Assembly (NCBI GenBank): GCA_014379345.1
Contig: JACMLY010000152.1
Coordinates: 22,119 to 86,118 of the forward strand
Direction: 5' to 3'
DNA from: Chitinophagaceae bacterium
Lineage (GTDB): Bacteria; Bacteroidota; Bacteroidia; Chitinophagales; Chitinophagaceae
Length of the DNA stretch: 64,000 nt
This document shows, piece by piece, positions 8,637 to 18,032 of the stretch; position 1 is the first letter of the stretch; each line of letters begins with the position of its first letter. The notes beneath the pieces are model-generated. The model made no database searches. It was not told the origin of the DNA and saw nothing but the letters and a program-made list of their open reading frames with translations. Made by a program: the position numbers and the translations under genes.

Positions 8637-9410
8637 TCACTCTATATATTTGTTTAATTGCAAAATCAAATCCGGATCGGGGCAATTTTTTAAATATTTT
8701 TTTCTTTCAGAATACCTGCATACACCGGGATAATCACCCTCATACAATTCCATATCTCCGATGATCTGGAAATGCAGATGCGGGGGCCAGTGACCATTTT
8801 CATGCTTATCGCCAAAATGAGCGATCTCCTGTCCACGTACCACGTAATCCCCTTCATTGATATAGCTGATATCACGTACACTAACATGCCCGTACAAAGT
8901 GTAAAAAGGAACGCTGTCTAACTGGTGCGCTAAAACGATGGTAGCTCCATAATCGCCGTAATGATCATTAAAAGCGAAGCTATGCACCATTCCTCCCATG
9001 AATGCAACAACGGGTGTGCCAACTGGGCCCCAGACATCAGTACCGATATGTAGGCGGCGTGGTTCGGCGGCCCCCTCTACATCTCCGCCGGTGGAGGGGA
9101 CTTTCAAATCATTTACAGGTACCGGCCCATCAATAGAACGGACTGTTTTTTGGGTATTGAACAATTCACTCCTGCCATAAAGACCTCTCAGTTCATTATA
9201 ACCTCCGATCAAGTAGTCGGCGCTTTGTTTTTTTCGTAGGGCTTCTAGGTAGGCAGAAAATAGGTCTGTGTCTTTAAAAATTGTTCCATCCAGTCCCTTA
9301 TTGTTTTCAGTAAGGTCGATCGCTGATATCTTTTGCTGAACAGGATCAAAGGTTACTACCTGCGCAAAACCCTGTTGATTTTTTCTGATTATATTTTCGA
9401 CTGTTATCAT
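8637..9410 (-). CDS. M23-family (LytM-type) metallopeptidase
   Basis: 257 residues. The C-terminal half is an M23/LytM domain: HIGTD at 121-125 gives the first zinc His and Asp, the LYGH loop is near 165, and HLHF at about 211-214 gives the HxH motif. These are the zinc ligands and catalytic histidine of peptidoglycan endopeptidases. No signal peptide is visible, which is unusual for a wall-acting enzyme: it may be exported otherwise, act after lysis, or cleave another substrate. The N-terminal 100 residues match no family I recognise. Confidence 0.85.
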   Translation of the reverse strand: MITVENIIRKNQQGFAQVVTFDPVQQKISAIDLTENNKGLDGTIFKDTDLFSAYLEALRKKQSADYLIGGYNELRGLYGRSELFNTQKTVRSIDGPVPVNDLKVPSTGGDVEGAAEPRRLHIGTDVWGPVGTPVVAFMGGMVHSFAFNDHYGDYGATIVLAHQLDSVPFYTLYGHVSVRDISYINEGDYVVRGQEIAHFGDKHENGHWPPHLHFQIIGDMELYEGDYPGVCRYSERKKYLKNCPDPDLILQLNKYIE

Positions 9411-9412
9411 GT

Positions 9413-9459
9413 TACCTCACCCCTGCCCCTCTCCATTCTTCGACAAGCTCAGGAGAGGG
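9413..9459. repeat. Dispersed C-rich/G-rich inverted repeat, copy 2
   Basis: Second copy of the element at 8141-8188, with CCCCTCTCCATTCTTCGAC and GGAGAGGG ends. It lies in the gap between the M23 gene and the downstream end of the endonuclease-fold gene. Confidence 0.6.
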
Positions 9460-9475
9460 AAAAAAACGATATTAT

Positions 9476-10327
9476 TTATTGAATGACCACTCTTGCAAAT
9501 ACGGGATAATGATCCGAAGAAAACCTTCCCTCCCAGGTTTGAGAAAGTGTTGCGTGCTGCAAAACTTTTACCGCCTGCTTTATAAAGATATAATCAATCG
9601 GCAAATCACCGGTTTCTTTTGATCGAAAGCCATTGAATGTTCCGGCAGGACCGTAGTGCGGGGTTGATGAAATGGATTTCGCATCAACCAGATGCAATGG
9701 ATCTTTTGGGTTCAGAATGATTTGAATAGGTTCCTGGTTCTGATTGGCATTGAAATCGCCTGTTACGATATAAGGTATTTTGCCGGCGATCTCATTCGAA
9801 TATTTTAATAACAATTTTGCACTCTCTGCCCTGGCCACTTGCCCGATATGATCAAAATGGGTATTGAAATGATAGAATTCCTTCTTTGTTTTTTTATCCC
9901 TGAATTTTGCCCAGGTTACGATTCTTGTAATGGCGGCATCCCAACCTTTGCTGCCAGGAGCCTGTGGCGTTTGAGACAACCAGAATGTTTGTGATTGCAG
10001 TAACTGCAAACGGGTAGTATCAAAGAAGATCGCTGAGTATTCACCTTTTTCTTTTCCATCATCGCGGGCTCCTCCTACATATTTATATTTTGTAAGGGCA
10101 CGGTCAAGATCCTGCATCTGGTCGTGCAAAGCCTCCTGTACGCCTATAATATGCGCTTCATGAAAGAGGATCTGGCTACTGACTTTGTCAACCCGATTGG
10201 GCCAGGCGTTCAGACTGTCGCCGGGATTGTTGTAGCGTATATTGAAGGTCATGATGTTTAGGGGATCCTGTGCAAGCAATGTTATTCCGGTGATTATTGA
10301 GCAAAAAAGAAGATTGATTTTTTTCAT
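9476..10327 (-). CDS. Secreted endonuclease/exonuclease/phosphatase-fold protein
   Basis: About 283 residues from the chosen start. I use the ATG at 10325-10327 because it begins a classical signal peptide (MKKINLLFCSIITGITLLAQ); an earlier in-frame start would add 20 polar residues before it. The mature protein shows the EEP order: LNIMTFNIRYNNPGD (Asn), IIGVQEAL (catalytic Glu), HFDHIG, VTGDFNANQN (Asp/Asn), and SSDHYPVFARV (Asp/His). The substrate could be nucleic acid, sphingomyelin-like lipid or inositol phosphate; sequence alone does not decide. Confidence 0.88.
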   Translation of the reverse strand: MKKINLLFCSIITGITLLAQDPLNIMTFNIRYNNPGDSLNAWPNRVDKVSSQILFHEAHIIGVQEALHDQMQDLDRALTKYKYVGGARDDGKEKGEYSAIFFDTTRLQLLQSQTFWLSQTPQAPGSKGWDAAITRIVTWAKFRDKKTKKEFYHFNTHFDHIGQVARAESAKLLLKYSNEIAGKIPYIVTGDFNANQNQEPIQIILNPKDPLHLVDAKSISSTPHYGPAGTFNGFRSKETGDLPIDYIFIKQAVKVLQHATLSQTWEGRFSSDHYPVFARVVIQ

Positions 10328-10406
10328 CGTTTTATAGTTTCTGATGCTTTTTGAATATACCCGTAAGAATAGCAAAAAAGAGACCATTCAGAGAAACCTT
10401 GTCTCT

Positions 10407-10430
10407 GTCAGGCCACTATAGTGGCCTGAC
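10407..10430. promoter_or_regulatory. 24-bp palindrome, copy 1 (perfect)
   Basis: A perfect palindrome with half-site GTCAGGCCACTA, extendable by one base pair on each side. First of four in the gap between the divergent EEP gene and the tricorn-type gene. Confidence 0.75.
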
Positions 10431-10513
10431 AAAGACAGCTAAAAACATAACAACAATACAAGAACTATCTGAATTCGGTGGAAAGTTCAGATAGCGTCTT
10501 TCTACTGATTAAC

Positions 10514-10537
10514 GTCAGGCCACTATAGTGACCTGAC
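10514..10537. promoter_or_regulatory. 24-bp palindrome, copy 2 (one mismatch)
   Basis: Same palindrome with one base change in the right arm (GTGACCTGAC). It is preceded by CAGATAGCGTCTTTCTACTG, also found before copy 3, so copies 2 and 3 are part of a longer direct repeat of about 106 bp. Confidence 0.75.
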
Positions 10538-10619
10538 GGGTAGTTAAAATGGTACAAACTAAATGCAAGAAATATCTCAATACGGTCCAGGGTCAGATAG
10601 CGTCTTTCTACTGATTAAC

Positions 10620-10643
10620 GTCAAGTCACTATAGTGGCCTGAC
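10620..10643. promoter_or_regulatory. 24-bp palindrome, copy 3 (two mismatches)
   Basis: The left arm reads GTCAAGTCACTA and the right arm is intact. The flanks match copy 2 (CGTCTTTCTACTGATTAAC upstream), showing duplication of the unit. Confidence 0.75.
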
Positions 10644-10734
10644 GTTACGATTGACAAGATGCTCCATAAGCCAATATTGGCAAAACCGTGAATCGCTTCG
10701 ATCATCGTCACTCCCGAACCTCGCCCGCTGTCCT

Positions 10735-10758
10735 GTCAGGCCACTATAGTGGCCTGAC
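10735..10758. promoter_or_regulatory. 24-bp palindrome, copy 4 (perfect)
   Basis: Perfect copy, 105 bp before the ATG of the tricorn-type protease. The rest of the 10328-10862 gap holds no open reading frame worth reporting. Confidence 0.75.
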
Positions 10759-10862
10759 CCATCAACCGCTTATCCATCTTTTGGGATTTCCTTCCATTTC
10801 CCTGATTTTCCACATCCCCTTTACTTAACTTTATTTTCCTCAAACTAAAATAAAGATTCAAT

Positions 10863-13800
10863 ATGAGAAGATTTACATGCCTGCTGCTTTTGGTAGTCTA
10901 CGTTCTGTCATCGGCCTTTGCCCAGCAAACACCACTATGGCTCCGCTATCCTGCCCTTTCGCCCGATGGCAAGACCATCGTTTTTAGTTACAAAGGAGAT
11001 CTTTACAAGGTTTCGTCCAATGGTGGAGACGCTACTCCCCTTACCCTTCACGAAGCCCATGATTATATGCCCGTCTGGAGCCGCGATGGGAAATGGATCG
11101 CCTTCGCCAGCGACCGCTACGGAAACATGGACGTTTATATCATGCCCGCTTCCGGTGGCGAAGCAAAACGACTTACTTATCATTCAGCCAACGATATTCC
11201 CTGCGATTTTACGCCCGATGGAAAATCAGTATTGTTCGGTACAACCCGCAATGATATCTATACCTCCGCCCGTTTCCCCTTGCGCGGCCTGTTCCCAAAA
11301 CTTTATGAGGCACCTATAACGGGAGGCCGTTCGGTCATGTACCTTTCTGCCGGTTCTGAATTTGCCCGATTCAACAACAAGGGCGATAAGCTCATTTTCC
11401 AGGATCGCAAGGGTTATGAAGATGCTTTCCGCAAACACCATAACTCTTCCGTTACCCGTGATATCTGGGTGTACGACGTAAAGAAAAAGGAGTACACGCA
11501 GGTATCTGCATTTGAAGGGGAAGACCGCGAGCCATTATGGGCTTCCGATGATAAATCTTTTTATTACCTCAGTGAAAAAGATGGAAACCAGAATATTTAC
11601 AAAACAAGCCTGGACAATCCCGGTTCGGTTCAGGCAGTCACCTCATTCAAAAAGCATCCCGTAAGAAATCTCACCCGCTCATCCGATAACACTATTTGCT
11701 TCACGTATGATGGAGAGATCTATACAACGAAGGAAGGATCATCCCCCAAAAAACTGGAAGTTCGCATCAACACTGATGGAAGAACCAATGCTGAAAAAAT
11801 CCTTCCTATTAATACCGGTGTCACGCAAACTGCGCTTTCACCGAATGGAAAAGAAATTGCGTTCATTGTGAGAGGAGAACTATTTGTTACTTCTGTAGAA
11901 GGAGGCATTACCAAACGCATCACCAATACACCCACACAGGAAAGAAATGTGGAGTTTACACCCGATGGCCGTTCGCTTGTTTATTCGGGTGAACGCGAGG
12001 GAAGCTGGAATATTTACCGCACCTCGATCGAAAGAAAAGAGGAACCTTATTTTTATGTATCCACGGTACTGAAAGAAGAACCCTTGATCGCAACAGATAA
12101 AGAAGAATTCCAGCCCGAATTATCGCCCGACGGAAAAGAAATAGTTTACCTCGAAGAAAGAAATGTTGTCAGGGTATACAATATCGCTTCTAAAAAAAGC
12201 CGGACGATCGTTCCACCCGGTATCAATTTTTCTTATGCCGATGGTGATCAAAGTTATAGTTGGTCTCCCGACGGAAAATGGATCGCCTTTACCTCCGGCG
12301 AAGGACGCTGGCCAAGCGCCGAGGTGGCGTTGATGAAAGCCGATGGGAGCGGAGAAAGAAAAAATCTTACGGAAAGCGGATTCTTTGATGGCGCCGCTAA
12401 ATGGGCTTTCGGGGGCAAAGCTTTGTTATGGACAACGGATCGCGATGGCAAAAAACCACTGGCCTTCCAGGGCGCAAGAGAACTGGATATCTATGCCATG
12501 TTCTTCGACCAGGATGCATACGATCGTTTTAAACTCACCAAGGATGAATTCGGATTGCTGAAAGAAAAAGAAGACAAAGAAAAAGCAGACGCTAAACCCG
12601 CGAATAAAGAAACGAAGGATACCGCAAATAAGATCGCTCCTCCTGTAAAAGGATGGGAACCCAGTCTCGAGGGGCTTGAAAATCGAAAAATGCGACTGAC
12701 GATCAACTCGGGAAATATTTCTGATTACCTGTTGAGCAGTGACGGCGAAAAATTATTTTTCATGGCCCGAATGGAAAAAGGATACGATCTATGGGTCACG
12801 AATCCGCGTACCAAAGAAACCAAGTTGCTCGCAAAATTGGATGGAGGTCCCGCAGGCATGGACGTAAGCAAAGATGGAAAGAACATTTTTGTAGTAAGCG
12901 ATGGCCGCATCATGAAGGTGGATGCAGAAGCAGGCAAAGTATCTCCGGTAATGGTTAATGGTGAAATGAATCTGAATGCTTTCGAAGAACGTGCCTATAT
13001 TTTTGACCATGCCTGGAGACAGGTCAGCAAAAAATTCTATGATCCAAAAATACACGGGATCGATTGGAAAGGTTATAAAGATGCCTACACTAAATTCTTA
13101 CCCCATATCAATAACAATTACGATTTCCAGGAATTACTAAGCGAATTGCTCGGTGAACTGAATGCATCGCACACGGGTGGACGTTACGCGCCACCACAAA
13201 TAAATACCGATGTCACAGCCAGCCTGGGTCTATTGTATGATGAAATGTACACTGAAAGCGGTATTAAGGTAATGGAAGTGATCGAGGGTGGACCATTCAC
13301 AAATGCAAAAACAAAAATTAAGAAAGGAGTGGTCATTGAAAAGATCGATGGAGAGACCGTTACCAGTGATGTGGATTGGTCTAAGCTTCTCAATCGCAAG
13401 ATAGGCAGGAATGTTTTGTTGAGCCTGTACGATCCTGAAACAAAAACACGCTGGGATGAAACCACGAAACCGATCACACAGGGCGAAGAGCAGGGATTGT
13501 TGTACACACGCTGGACAAAAATGATGCGTAAAAAAGTAGATGAGCTGTCAGGTGGCAAAGTTGGTTACGTACATGTGCAGGGTATGAATGATGGAAGTTA
13601 CCGCAGTGTATATGAAGATGTGTTGGGCAAATCGGCTGAAAAAGAAGCGCTGATCGTCGACACCCGCTTCAACGGTGGAGGTTGGTTACACGATGACCTG
13701 GTAACGTTCCTTGGAGGAAAAAAATATCTTGGCATGTCTCCCCAGGGAGTGAAGCCCGTATCGAGTGAGCCATTCAATAAATGGACGCTGCCTTCCACCG

Positions 13801-14135
13801 TATTAATGAGCGAGAGCAATTATTCCGATGCATTCATATTCCCCTACGCGTACAAGAGCCTCGGGCTCGGGAAGCTGATCGGCATGCCTGTGCCGGGAAC
13901 CGGTACGGCTGTTTGGTGGGAGACACAGATCGATCCAACGCTGGTTTTCGGTATTCCGATGGTAGCCACCATTGGTAAGGAAAACCGGCCAACCGAAAAT
14001 TTACAGCTCGAACCTGATATTAAAGTGCCTAATGATTTCTCGGCTATTCTTAGTGGAAAGGATCAACAACTCGAAAGAGCGGTAAAGGAAATGCTCGACG
14101 AGATCAATAAAAATAAAAATAAAAAAGGTTTCTAA
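10863..14135 (+). CDS. Secreted tricorn-type S41 protease with beta-propeller
   Basis: 1090 residues. A signal peptide (MRRFTCLLLLVVYVLSSAFA) is followed by two stretches of WD40-like/TolB-type propeller blades (LSPDGKTIVFSYKGDLYKV, PVWSRDGKWIAFASDRYGNMDVYIM, and further copies to about 720), a charged linker rich in K and E (about 565-600), a tricorn C1 core, a PDZ domain (about 800-835, GVVIEKIDGETV) and a C-terminal S41 catalytic domain with the nucleophile region SNYSDA near residue 988. In tricorn proteins the propellers gate peptide access to the serine site. Probably periplasmic, degrading peptides. Monocistronic, followed by a terminator. Confidence 0.92.
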   Translation: MRRFTCLLLLVVYVLSSAFAQQTPLWLRYPALSPDGKTIVFSYKGDLYKVSSNGGDATPLTLHEAHDYMPVWSRDGKWIAFASDRYGNMDVYIMPASGGEAKRLTYHSANDIPCDFTPDGKSVLFGTTRNDIYTSARFPLRGLFPKLYEAPITGGRSVMYLSAGSEFARFNNKGDKLIFQDRKGYEDAFRKHHNSSVTRDIWVYDVKKKEYTQVSAFEGEDREPLWASDDKSFYYLSEKDGNQNIYKTSLDNPGSVQAVTSFKKHPVRNLTRSSDNTICFTYDGEIYTTKEGSSPKKLEVRINTDGRTNAEKILPINTGVTQTALSPNGKEIAFIVRGELFVTSVEGGITKRITNTPTQERNVEFTPDGRSLVYSGEREGSWNIYRTSIERKEEPYFYVSTVLKEEPLIATDKEEFQPELSPDGKEIVYLEERNVVRVYNIASKKSRTIVPPGINFSYADGDQSYSWSPDGKWIAFTSGEGRWPSAEVALMKADGSGERKNLTESGFFDGAAKWAFGGKALLWTTDRDGKKPLAFQGARELDIYAMFFDQDAYDRFKLTKDEFGLLKEKEDKEKADAKPANKETKDTANKIAPPVKGWEPSLEGLENRKMRLTINSGNISDYLLSSDGEKLFFMARMEKGYDLWVTNPRTKETKLLAKLDGGPAGMDVSKDGKNIFVVSDGRIMKVDAEAGKVSPVMVNGEMNLNAFEERAYIFDHAWRQVSKKFYDPKIHGIDWKGYKDAYTKFLPHINNNYDFQELLSELLGELNASHTGGRYAPPQINTDVTASLGLLYDEMYTESGIKVMEVIEGGPFTNAKTKIKKGVVIEKIDGETVTSDVDWSKLLNRKIGRNVLLSLYDPETKTRWDETTKPITQGEEQGLLYTRWTKMMRKKVDELSGGKVGYVHVQGMNDGSYRSVYEDVLGKSAEKEALIVDTRFNGGGWLHDDLVTFLGGKKYLGMSPQGVKPVSSEPFNKWTLPSTVLMSESNYSDAFIFPYAYKSLGLGKLIGMPVPGTGTAVWWETQIDPTLVFGIPMVATIGKENRPTENLQLEPDIKVPNDFSAILSGKDQQLERAVKEMLDEINKNKNKKGF

Positions 14136-14198
14136 CCCGTAACACCTTTGATGGATAGGATTTTCAAGAGTGTACAGTTATAGCTAATCATAAAAAAA

Positions 14199-14225
14199 AG
14201 TCTCACTGAAGGTGGGACTTTTTTT
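14199..14225. terminator. Rho-independent terminator after the tricorn-type gene
   Basis: Stem AGTCTCAC / GTGGGACT with loop TGAAG, one G-T pair, T-run on the right and A-run on the left, so it could work both ways. The rest of the 14136-14485 gap shows nothing further I can call except the promoter-like block at 14446-14485. Confidence 0.9.
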
Positions 14226-14445
14226 ATGAGCCGGACTGTAGGAACTCTTCTAGGCGTCCGTTGCGTCGCACTCTTGTACGTTCGGTAATTCTATTGAGCT
14301 GTCTCAATGATGCAATGACTGATTTGTTTGACCCTTAAGTACGGCAAAACCCTTAGCTGTTAAACGCATACAAATCTATTCTCCGGTCCCCTCTGTGCAT
14401 ACCTCCTGTACCCCTGTTGTCAAAATCCGATCGCCCAAGACGATC

Positions 14446-14485
14446 TCAGCTTTGTAGGTATAATCTCAACGTTATATCTTTACTG
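14446..14485 (+). promoter_or_regulatory. Promoter-like block TTTG-N20-TATCTTTA
   Basis: A TTTG about 20 nt before TATCTTTA, the same core seen inside the cassette repeats further right (TATATCTTTATTG). It ends directly at the ATG of the next gene, so if used as a promoter it would give a very short or absent leader. Confidence 0.35.
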
Positions 14486-14914
14486 ATGGATACATTTATT
14501 CTGGACGTTCAACGTAGGGAAATTGAATTGAAGCAGGGCGACTTTAAAAAACGGAAGGTCGAAATTTTGCAGGAGTTCAAATCTATTCTGCCGGATGATT
14601 ATAAATCCGGTCATAAATTTATCAGTGACTTCAGTGTAGCGTTTTTAGACCTGTACAGGGAAAATGCTTCCATTCTCCTCGATTCCTATAAATCTGCCCT
14701 TCATGAAAATTTAACCGAATGTTACCAGCATTCAGAAGAACAGCATTTGGGATCGCTTACTGTTGAAGACGACCTGAGTATTCATTCCATCAATTTTCCA
14801 AAAAGTAAAACCCAATCAGAATGGGAGCTCAATTATGAAATGGATCTTGATGATACGGTATTTCATCTGTATTTTGAAGGTTGGAAGTTCAAAACAATAG
14901 GTCACACGCTCTAG
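14486..14914 (+). CDS. Hypothetical cytoplasmic protein
   Basis: About 142 residues from ATG 14486; a longer in-frame start at 14417 would add residues of poor quality (RPRRSQLCRYNLNVIS) encoded by the promoter-like region. The protein is soluble and charged, with a predicted helical N-terminus (DTFILDVQRREIELKQGDFKKRKVEILQEFKSILP) and a strand-rich C-terminus (WELNYEMDLDDTVFHLYFEGWKFK). I do not recognise a family. Confidence 0.6.
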   Translation: MDTFILDVQRREIELKQGDFKKRKVEILQEFKSILPDDYKSGHKFISDFSVAFLDLYRENASILLDSYKSALHENLTECYQHSEEQHLGSLTVEDDLSIHSINFPKSKTQSEWELNYEMDLDDTVFHLYFEGWKFKTIGHTL

Positions 14915-15064
14915 CTCACAAACTGACTGCACCGTTACACCAATACGCTGACGCCCTGCTTAATTTTAAACCCCACAACCAAAAACATATTCATTTCTTA
15001 CGTTTCATTTATTCGTAGATTAATCTGCCGGGACCGCAACTATCCTTCGGGTTTTTTGTTATAA

Positions 15065-15778
15065 GTGATAAATAGATCTATCTCTATAAAAAATATTGTA
15101 ATCGTTGGGGGAACAAAAGGCATTGGGAAAAATATCGTTGAGCTCTTAACGGATTTTAATGTTTATGTCATTGCACGAACAAAAAACGGGCTTGCTGAAA
15201 CGGATAACTTACATTTTCTAGAAGCTGATGTTACACAACCAATGAATGATTTGTCAGAATTGCCCGATGTGATTCATGGTTTGGTTTACTGTCCCGGAAG
15301 TATAAATCTTAAGCCATTCCACCGGTTAAAAGAAGAAGATTTTTTAAACGACTGGCAGATCAATTTTATGAGTGGTGTCAGGATTATCCAGGCTTTATTG
15401 CCCAGTTTAAAAAATGCAGAGGGCGCTTCTATTGTCTTATTCAGCACTGTGGCTGTATTAACCGGGATGCCTTTTCACGCAAGCATTGCAGCAGCAAAAG
15501 GTGCAGTTGAAGGATTGATACGCTCCCTGGCTGCTGAATTGGCTCCGAAGATCCGGGTAAATGGGATTGCTCCTTCACTTACTCAAACAACACTCACAGA
15601 AAAACTAGTCAATACTCCGGACAAGATAGAAAAAGCAGTAAAGCGCCATCCCTTGCAAAGACTTGGCCAGCCCGGCGATATCGCCGAGATAGCTTGTTTT
15701 TTTTTATCAGACAAATCAGGCTGGATAACTGGTCAGGTTATGCATGTCGATGGAGGAATGTCAACCATACAAGCATAG
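15065..15778 (+). CDS. Short-chain dehydrogenase/reductase-like protein lacking the catalytic Tyr
   Basis: 237-residue SDR fold: VIVGGTKGIGKNI (about 12-24) is the TGxxxGIG cofactor loop, EADVTQPM the adenine-binding Asp, YCPGSINL replaces NNAG, and the C-terminal VDGGM segment is standard. The active-site Tyr of YxxxK is replaced: the region reads HASIAAAKGAVEG, keeping Lys but with Ile where Tyr is expected. The start is GTG (15065). It is followed by the next gene after 3 nt, so the two form an operon. Confidence 0.85.
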   Translation: MINRSISIKNIVIVGGTKGIGKNIVELLTDFNVYVIARTKNGLAETDNLHFLEADVTQPMNDLSELPDVIHGLVYCPGSINLKPFHRLKEEDFLNDWQINFMSGVRIIQALLPSLKNAEGASIVLFSTVAVLTGMPFHASIAAAKGAVEGLIRSLAAELAPKIRVNGIAPSLTQTTLTEKLVNTPDKIEKAVKRHPLQRLGQPGDIAEIACFFLSDKSGWITGQVMHVDGGMSTIQA

Positions 15779-15781
15779 CCC

Positions 15782-17254
15782 ATGAAAATCCTTCTTACCG
15801 GAGCAACCGGATACATTGCACAAAGACTGTTGCCTGTTTTATTAGAGAATGGCCATACCGTTGTTTGCTGCGTACGTGATAAGAACCGTTTCAATGCCGA
15901 AAAATATGCAGCTTTTGATCTGCACGTTGTTGAAGTAAATTTTCTTGATAAAAAAACCCTGAAAAACATTCCGGAAGATATTGATGTTGCCTATTATCTT
16001 ATTCACTCCATGTCAACCATTGGGGCCGATTTTGAAAACCTGGAAAAAACGTCCGCAGAAAATTTTAAAGAACGTATTGAGCAAACAAATGCCAGACAGG
16101 TAATTTATCTCAGTGGAATTGTGAATGAAAAACATCTTTCCAAACACTTGCTTTCCAGGAAAAATGTAGAACAAATATTAGGTAACGCAGGTTTTGCTCT
16201 AACAACTTTACGGGCAGGGATTATTATCGGATCAGGCAGCGCTTCCTTTGAGATCATGCGTGACCTGGTTGAGAAGCTCCCCATTATGATTGCGCCCCGA
16301 TGGCTTCATACTGCATCGCAGCCCATTGCGATCAGGAATGTAATCGAGTATCTTTTTGGCGTATTGTTAAAGGAAGAAACCTACAATCAGAATTTCGACA
16401 TCGGCGGTAACGAGGTAATTACCTATAAACAAATGCTTTTGCGATTTGCCAGGGTAAGGGGATTGAAAAGAAGGATTTTTGTAGTTCCTGTAATGACTCC
16501 CAAACTGTCATCCTATTGGTTGTACTTTGTAACTTCTACTTCGTATACTCTTGCAACAAATCTAGTCGAAAGCATGAAGGTGGAGGTGATATGTAAACCG
16601 AACAACTTGCGGGAGCTATTGGATATTCAATTAATCAGCTATGAAAAAGCCATTGAACTGGCGTTTGGGAAGATTGAACAAAACCAGGTATTATCGAGCT
16701 GGAAAGATGCACTTACGAGTAATACCCTGTATCATGGCATCTCAAAACATATCGAAGTACCAATCAATGGTTGTTTTAAAGATATCCGTACAAAAAAGAT
16801 TGATAACAGTGATCGCGTCCTGAATAAAATATGGTCAATCGGCGGGCATACAGGATGGTATTATGGCAACTGGTTATGGTCTGTAAGGGGCGTGTTAGAC
16901 AAGATGGTTGGCGGCGTAGGACTCAGAAGAGGAAGAAAAAGTTTAACTGATATTTCAGGAGGCGATTCGCTTGATTTCTGGCGAGTATTGCTGGCAGATA
17001 AAAAGGAAAAGAGGCTGTTACTTTATGCAGAAATGAAATTGCCGGGAGAAGCCTGGCTCGAATTTAAAATCGATGAAGAAAATATATTACACCAAACAGC
17101 CATCTTCAGGCCGCTGGGACTTTGGGGAAGATTGTACTGGTATATCGTATTGCCGTTTCATGGTTTTATTTTTAAAGGAATGATACGGAATCTTGCTGCA
17201 TCGGGTCCCTTACCCGATCCATCAGCTGCAAAACCTCAATATCATAAAAAATAA
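15782..17254 (+). CDS. NAD(P)-dependent epimerase-like protein with DUF2867 domain
   Basis: 490 residues in two parts. Residues 1 to about 310 are an atypical SDR/NmrA-type domain (MKILLTGATGYIAQRLLPVLLENGHTV; GNEVITYKQMLLRFAR). Residues about 330-480 are DUF2867 (WSIGGHTGWYYGNWLWSVRGVLDKMVGGVGLRRGR, GDSLDFWRV, PGEAWLEFKI, LWGRLYWYIVLPFHGFIFKGMIRNLA). The pairing of these domains is a known bacterial architecture of undefined function. Co-transcribed with the SDR just upstream. Confidence 0.87.
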   Translation: MKILLTGATGYIAQRLLPVLLENGHTVVCCVRDKNRFNAEKYAAFDLHVVEVNFLDKKTLKNIPEDIDVAYYLIHSMSTIGADFENLEKTSAENFKERIEQTNARQVIYLSGIVNEKHLSKHLLSRKNVEQILGNAGFALTTLRAGIIIGSGSASFEIMRDLVEKLPIMIAPRWLHTASQPIAIRNVIEYLFGVLLKEETYNQNFDIGGNEVITYKQMLLRFARVRGLKRRIFVVPVMTPKLSSYWLYFVTSTSYTLATNLVESMKVEVICKPNNLRELLDIQLISYEKAIELAFGKIEQNQVLSSWKDALTSNTLYHGISKHIEVPINGCFKDIRTKKIDNSDRVLNKIWSIGGHTGWYYGNWLWSVRGVLDKMVGGVGLRRGRKSLTDISGGDSLDFWRVLLADKKEKRLLLYAEMKLPGEAWLEFKIDEENILHQTAIFRPLGLWGRLYWYIVLPFHGFIFKGMIRNLAASGPLPDPSAAKPQYHKK

Positions 17255-17367
17255 TTGTTAAATAAATATGCTTTCATACCAGGCAAAGCTTAAACAACAA
17301 TATCTGAAAATTATTTTTTTATAGTACCAAACATTTAGTCAATGGTATTGTTATAAAGAAAAATATT

Positions 17368-17919
17368 ATGCAAAAAAACATTCTAAAGATGCTTTTAGCC
17401 GTAGCTATAAGCTCAGCAACATTTGTTGCGTGTAACGATGAGGAACCAAAAACAGTTGAAGCAACCCCTGAAGTTGCAAAAGAAGAGCCAGTAACTCCGG
17501 TTGCTGCTAAAGATATTGTAGATGTGGCCATTGGATCTCCGGACCACACCACATTGGTTTCGGCAGTAACTGCAGCCGGTTTAGTAGAAACACTCAAAGG
17601 CGCAGGACCGTTTACGGTATTTGCACCGACCAATGCTGCTTTTGCTGCCTTGCCTGCAGGAACTGTAGATGGTTTATTAAAGCCCGAAAGCAAAGCTGCA
17701 TTGACCAACATCTTAACTTACCATGTAGTTGCCGGTTCTGTAAAAGCGGCGGATTTAAAAGATGGTCAAAAAGTAAAAACTTTACAGGGTGAAGAACTTA
17801 GTGTATCCATTAAAGATGGTAAAGTAATGATTAATGGTGCCAATGTATCCGCTGCTGACCTTATGGGAAGTAATGGCGTCGTTCATGTAGTAGACGGCGT
17901 ATTAATGCCAAAAAAATAA
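17368..17919 (+). CDS. Fasciclin (FAS1) domain lipoprotein
   Basis: 183 residues. The signal peptide ends at lipobox FVAC (Cys22), and a Glu/Val/Pro-rich linker (about 26-48) precedes one FAS1 domain (about 50-183): [81 protein letters not shown]1 lipoproteins are surface adhesion or matrix-binding proteins in bacteria. Monocistronic with its own terminator. Confidence 0.93.
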   Translation: MQKNILKMLLAVAISSATFVACNDEEPKTVEATPEVAKEEPVTPVAAKDIVDVAIGSPDHTTLVSAVTAAGLVETLKGAGPFTVFAPTNAAFAALPAGTVDGLLKPESKAALTNILTYHVVAGSVKAADLKDGQKVKTLQGEELSVSIKDGKVMINGANVSAADLMGSNGVVHVVDGVLMPKK

Positions 17920-17940
17920 TTTCTTTTTAATCCTTACCTA

Positions 17941-17976
17941 AAATAGTGGGAGTTGCGAATGCTGCTCCCACTATTT
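17941..17976. terminator. Bidirectional terminator after the FAS1 gene
   Basis: Perfect 12-bp stem (AAATAGTGGGAG / CTCCCACTATTT), 12-nt loop, followed by further T residues. Confidence 0.92.
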
Positions 17977-18032
17977 TTTAGGCATGGGGCGGAGATAAGG
18001 TTATCATTCCAGGAACTCAGTCATAGAAATTT

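Noticed and set aside
10407..10758. CRISPR array
   Set aside because: Only four palindromic units at 106-115 bp spacing, with parts of the intervals duplicated rather than unique, and no cas genes in the window.
13184..13558. Minus-strand 124-codon frame over the tricorn-type gene
   Set aside because: Antisense to the PDZ/S41 region, with no recognisable domain.
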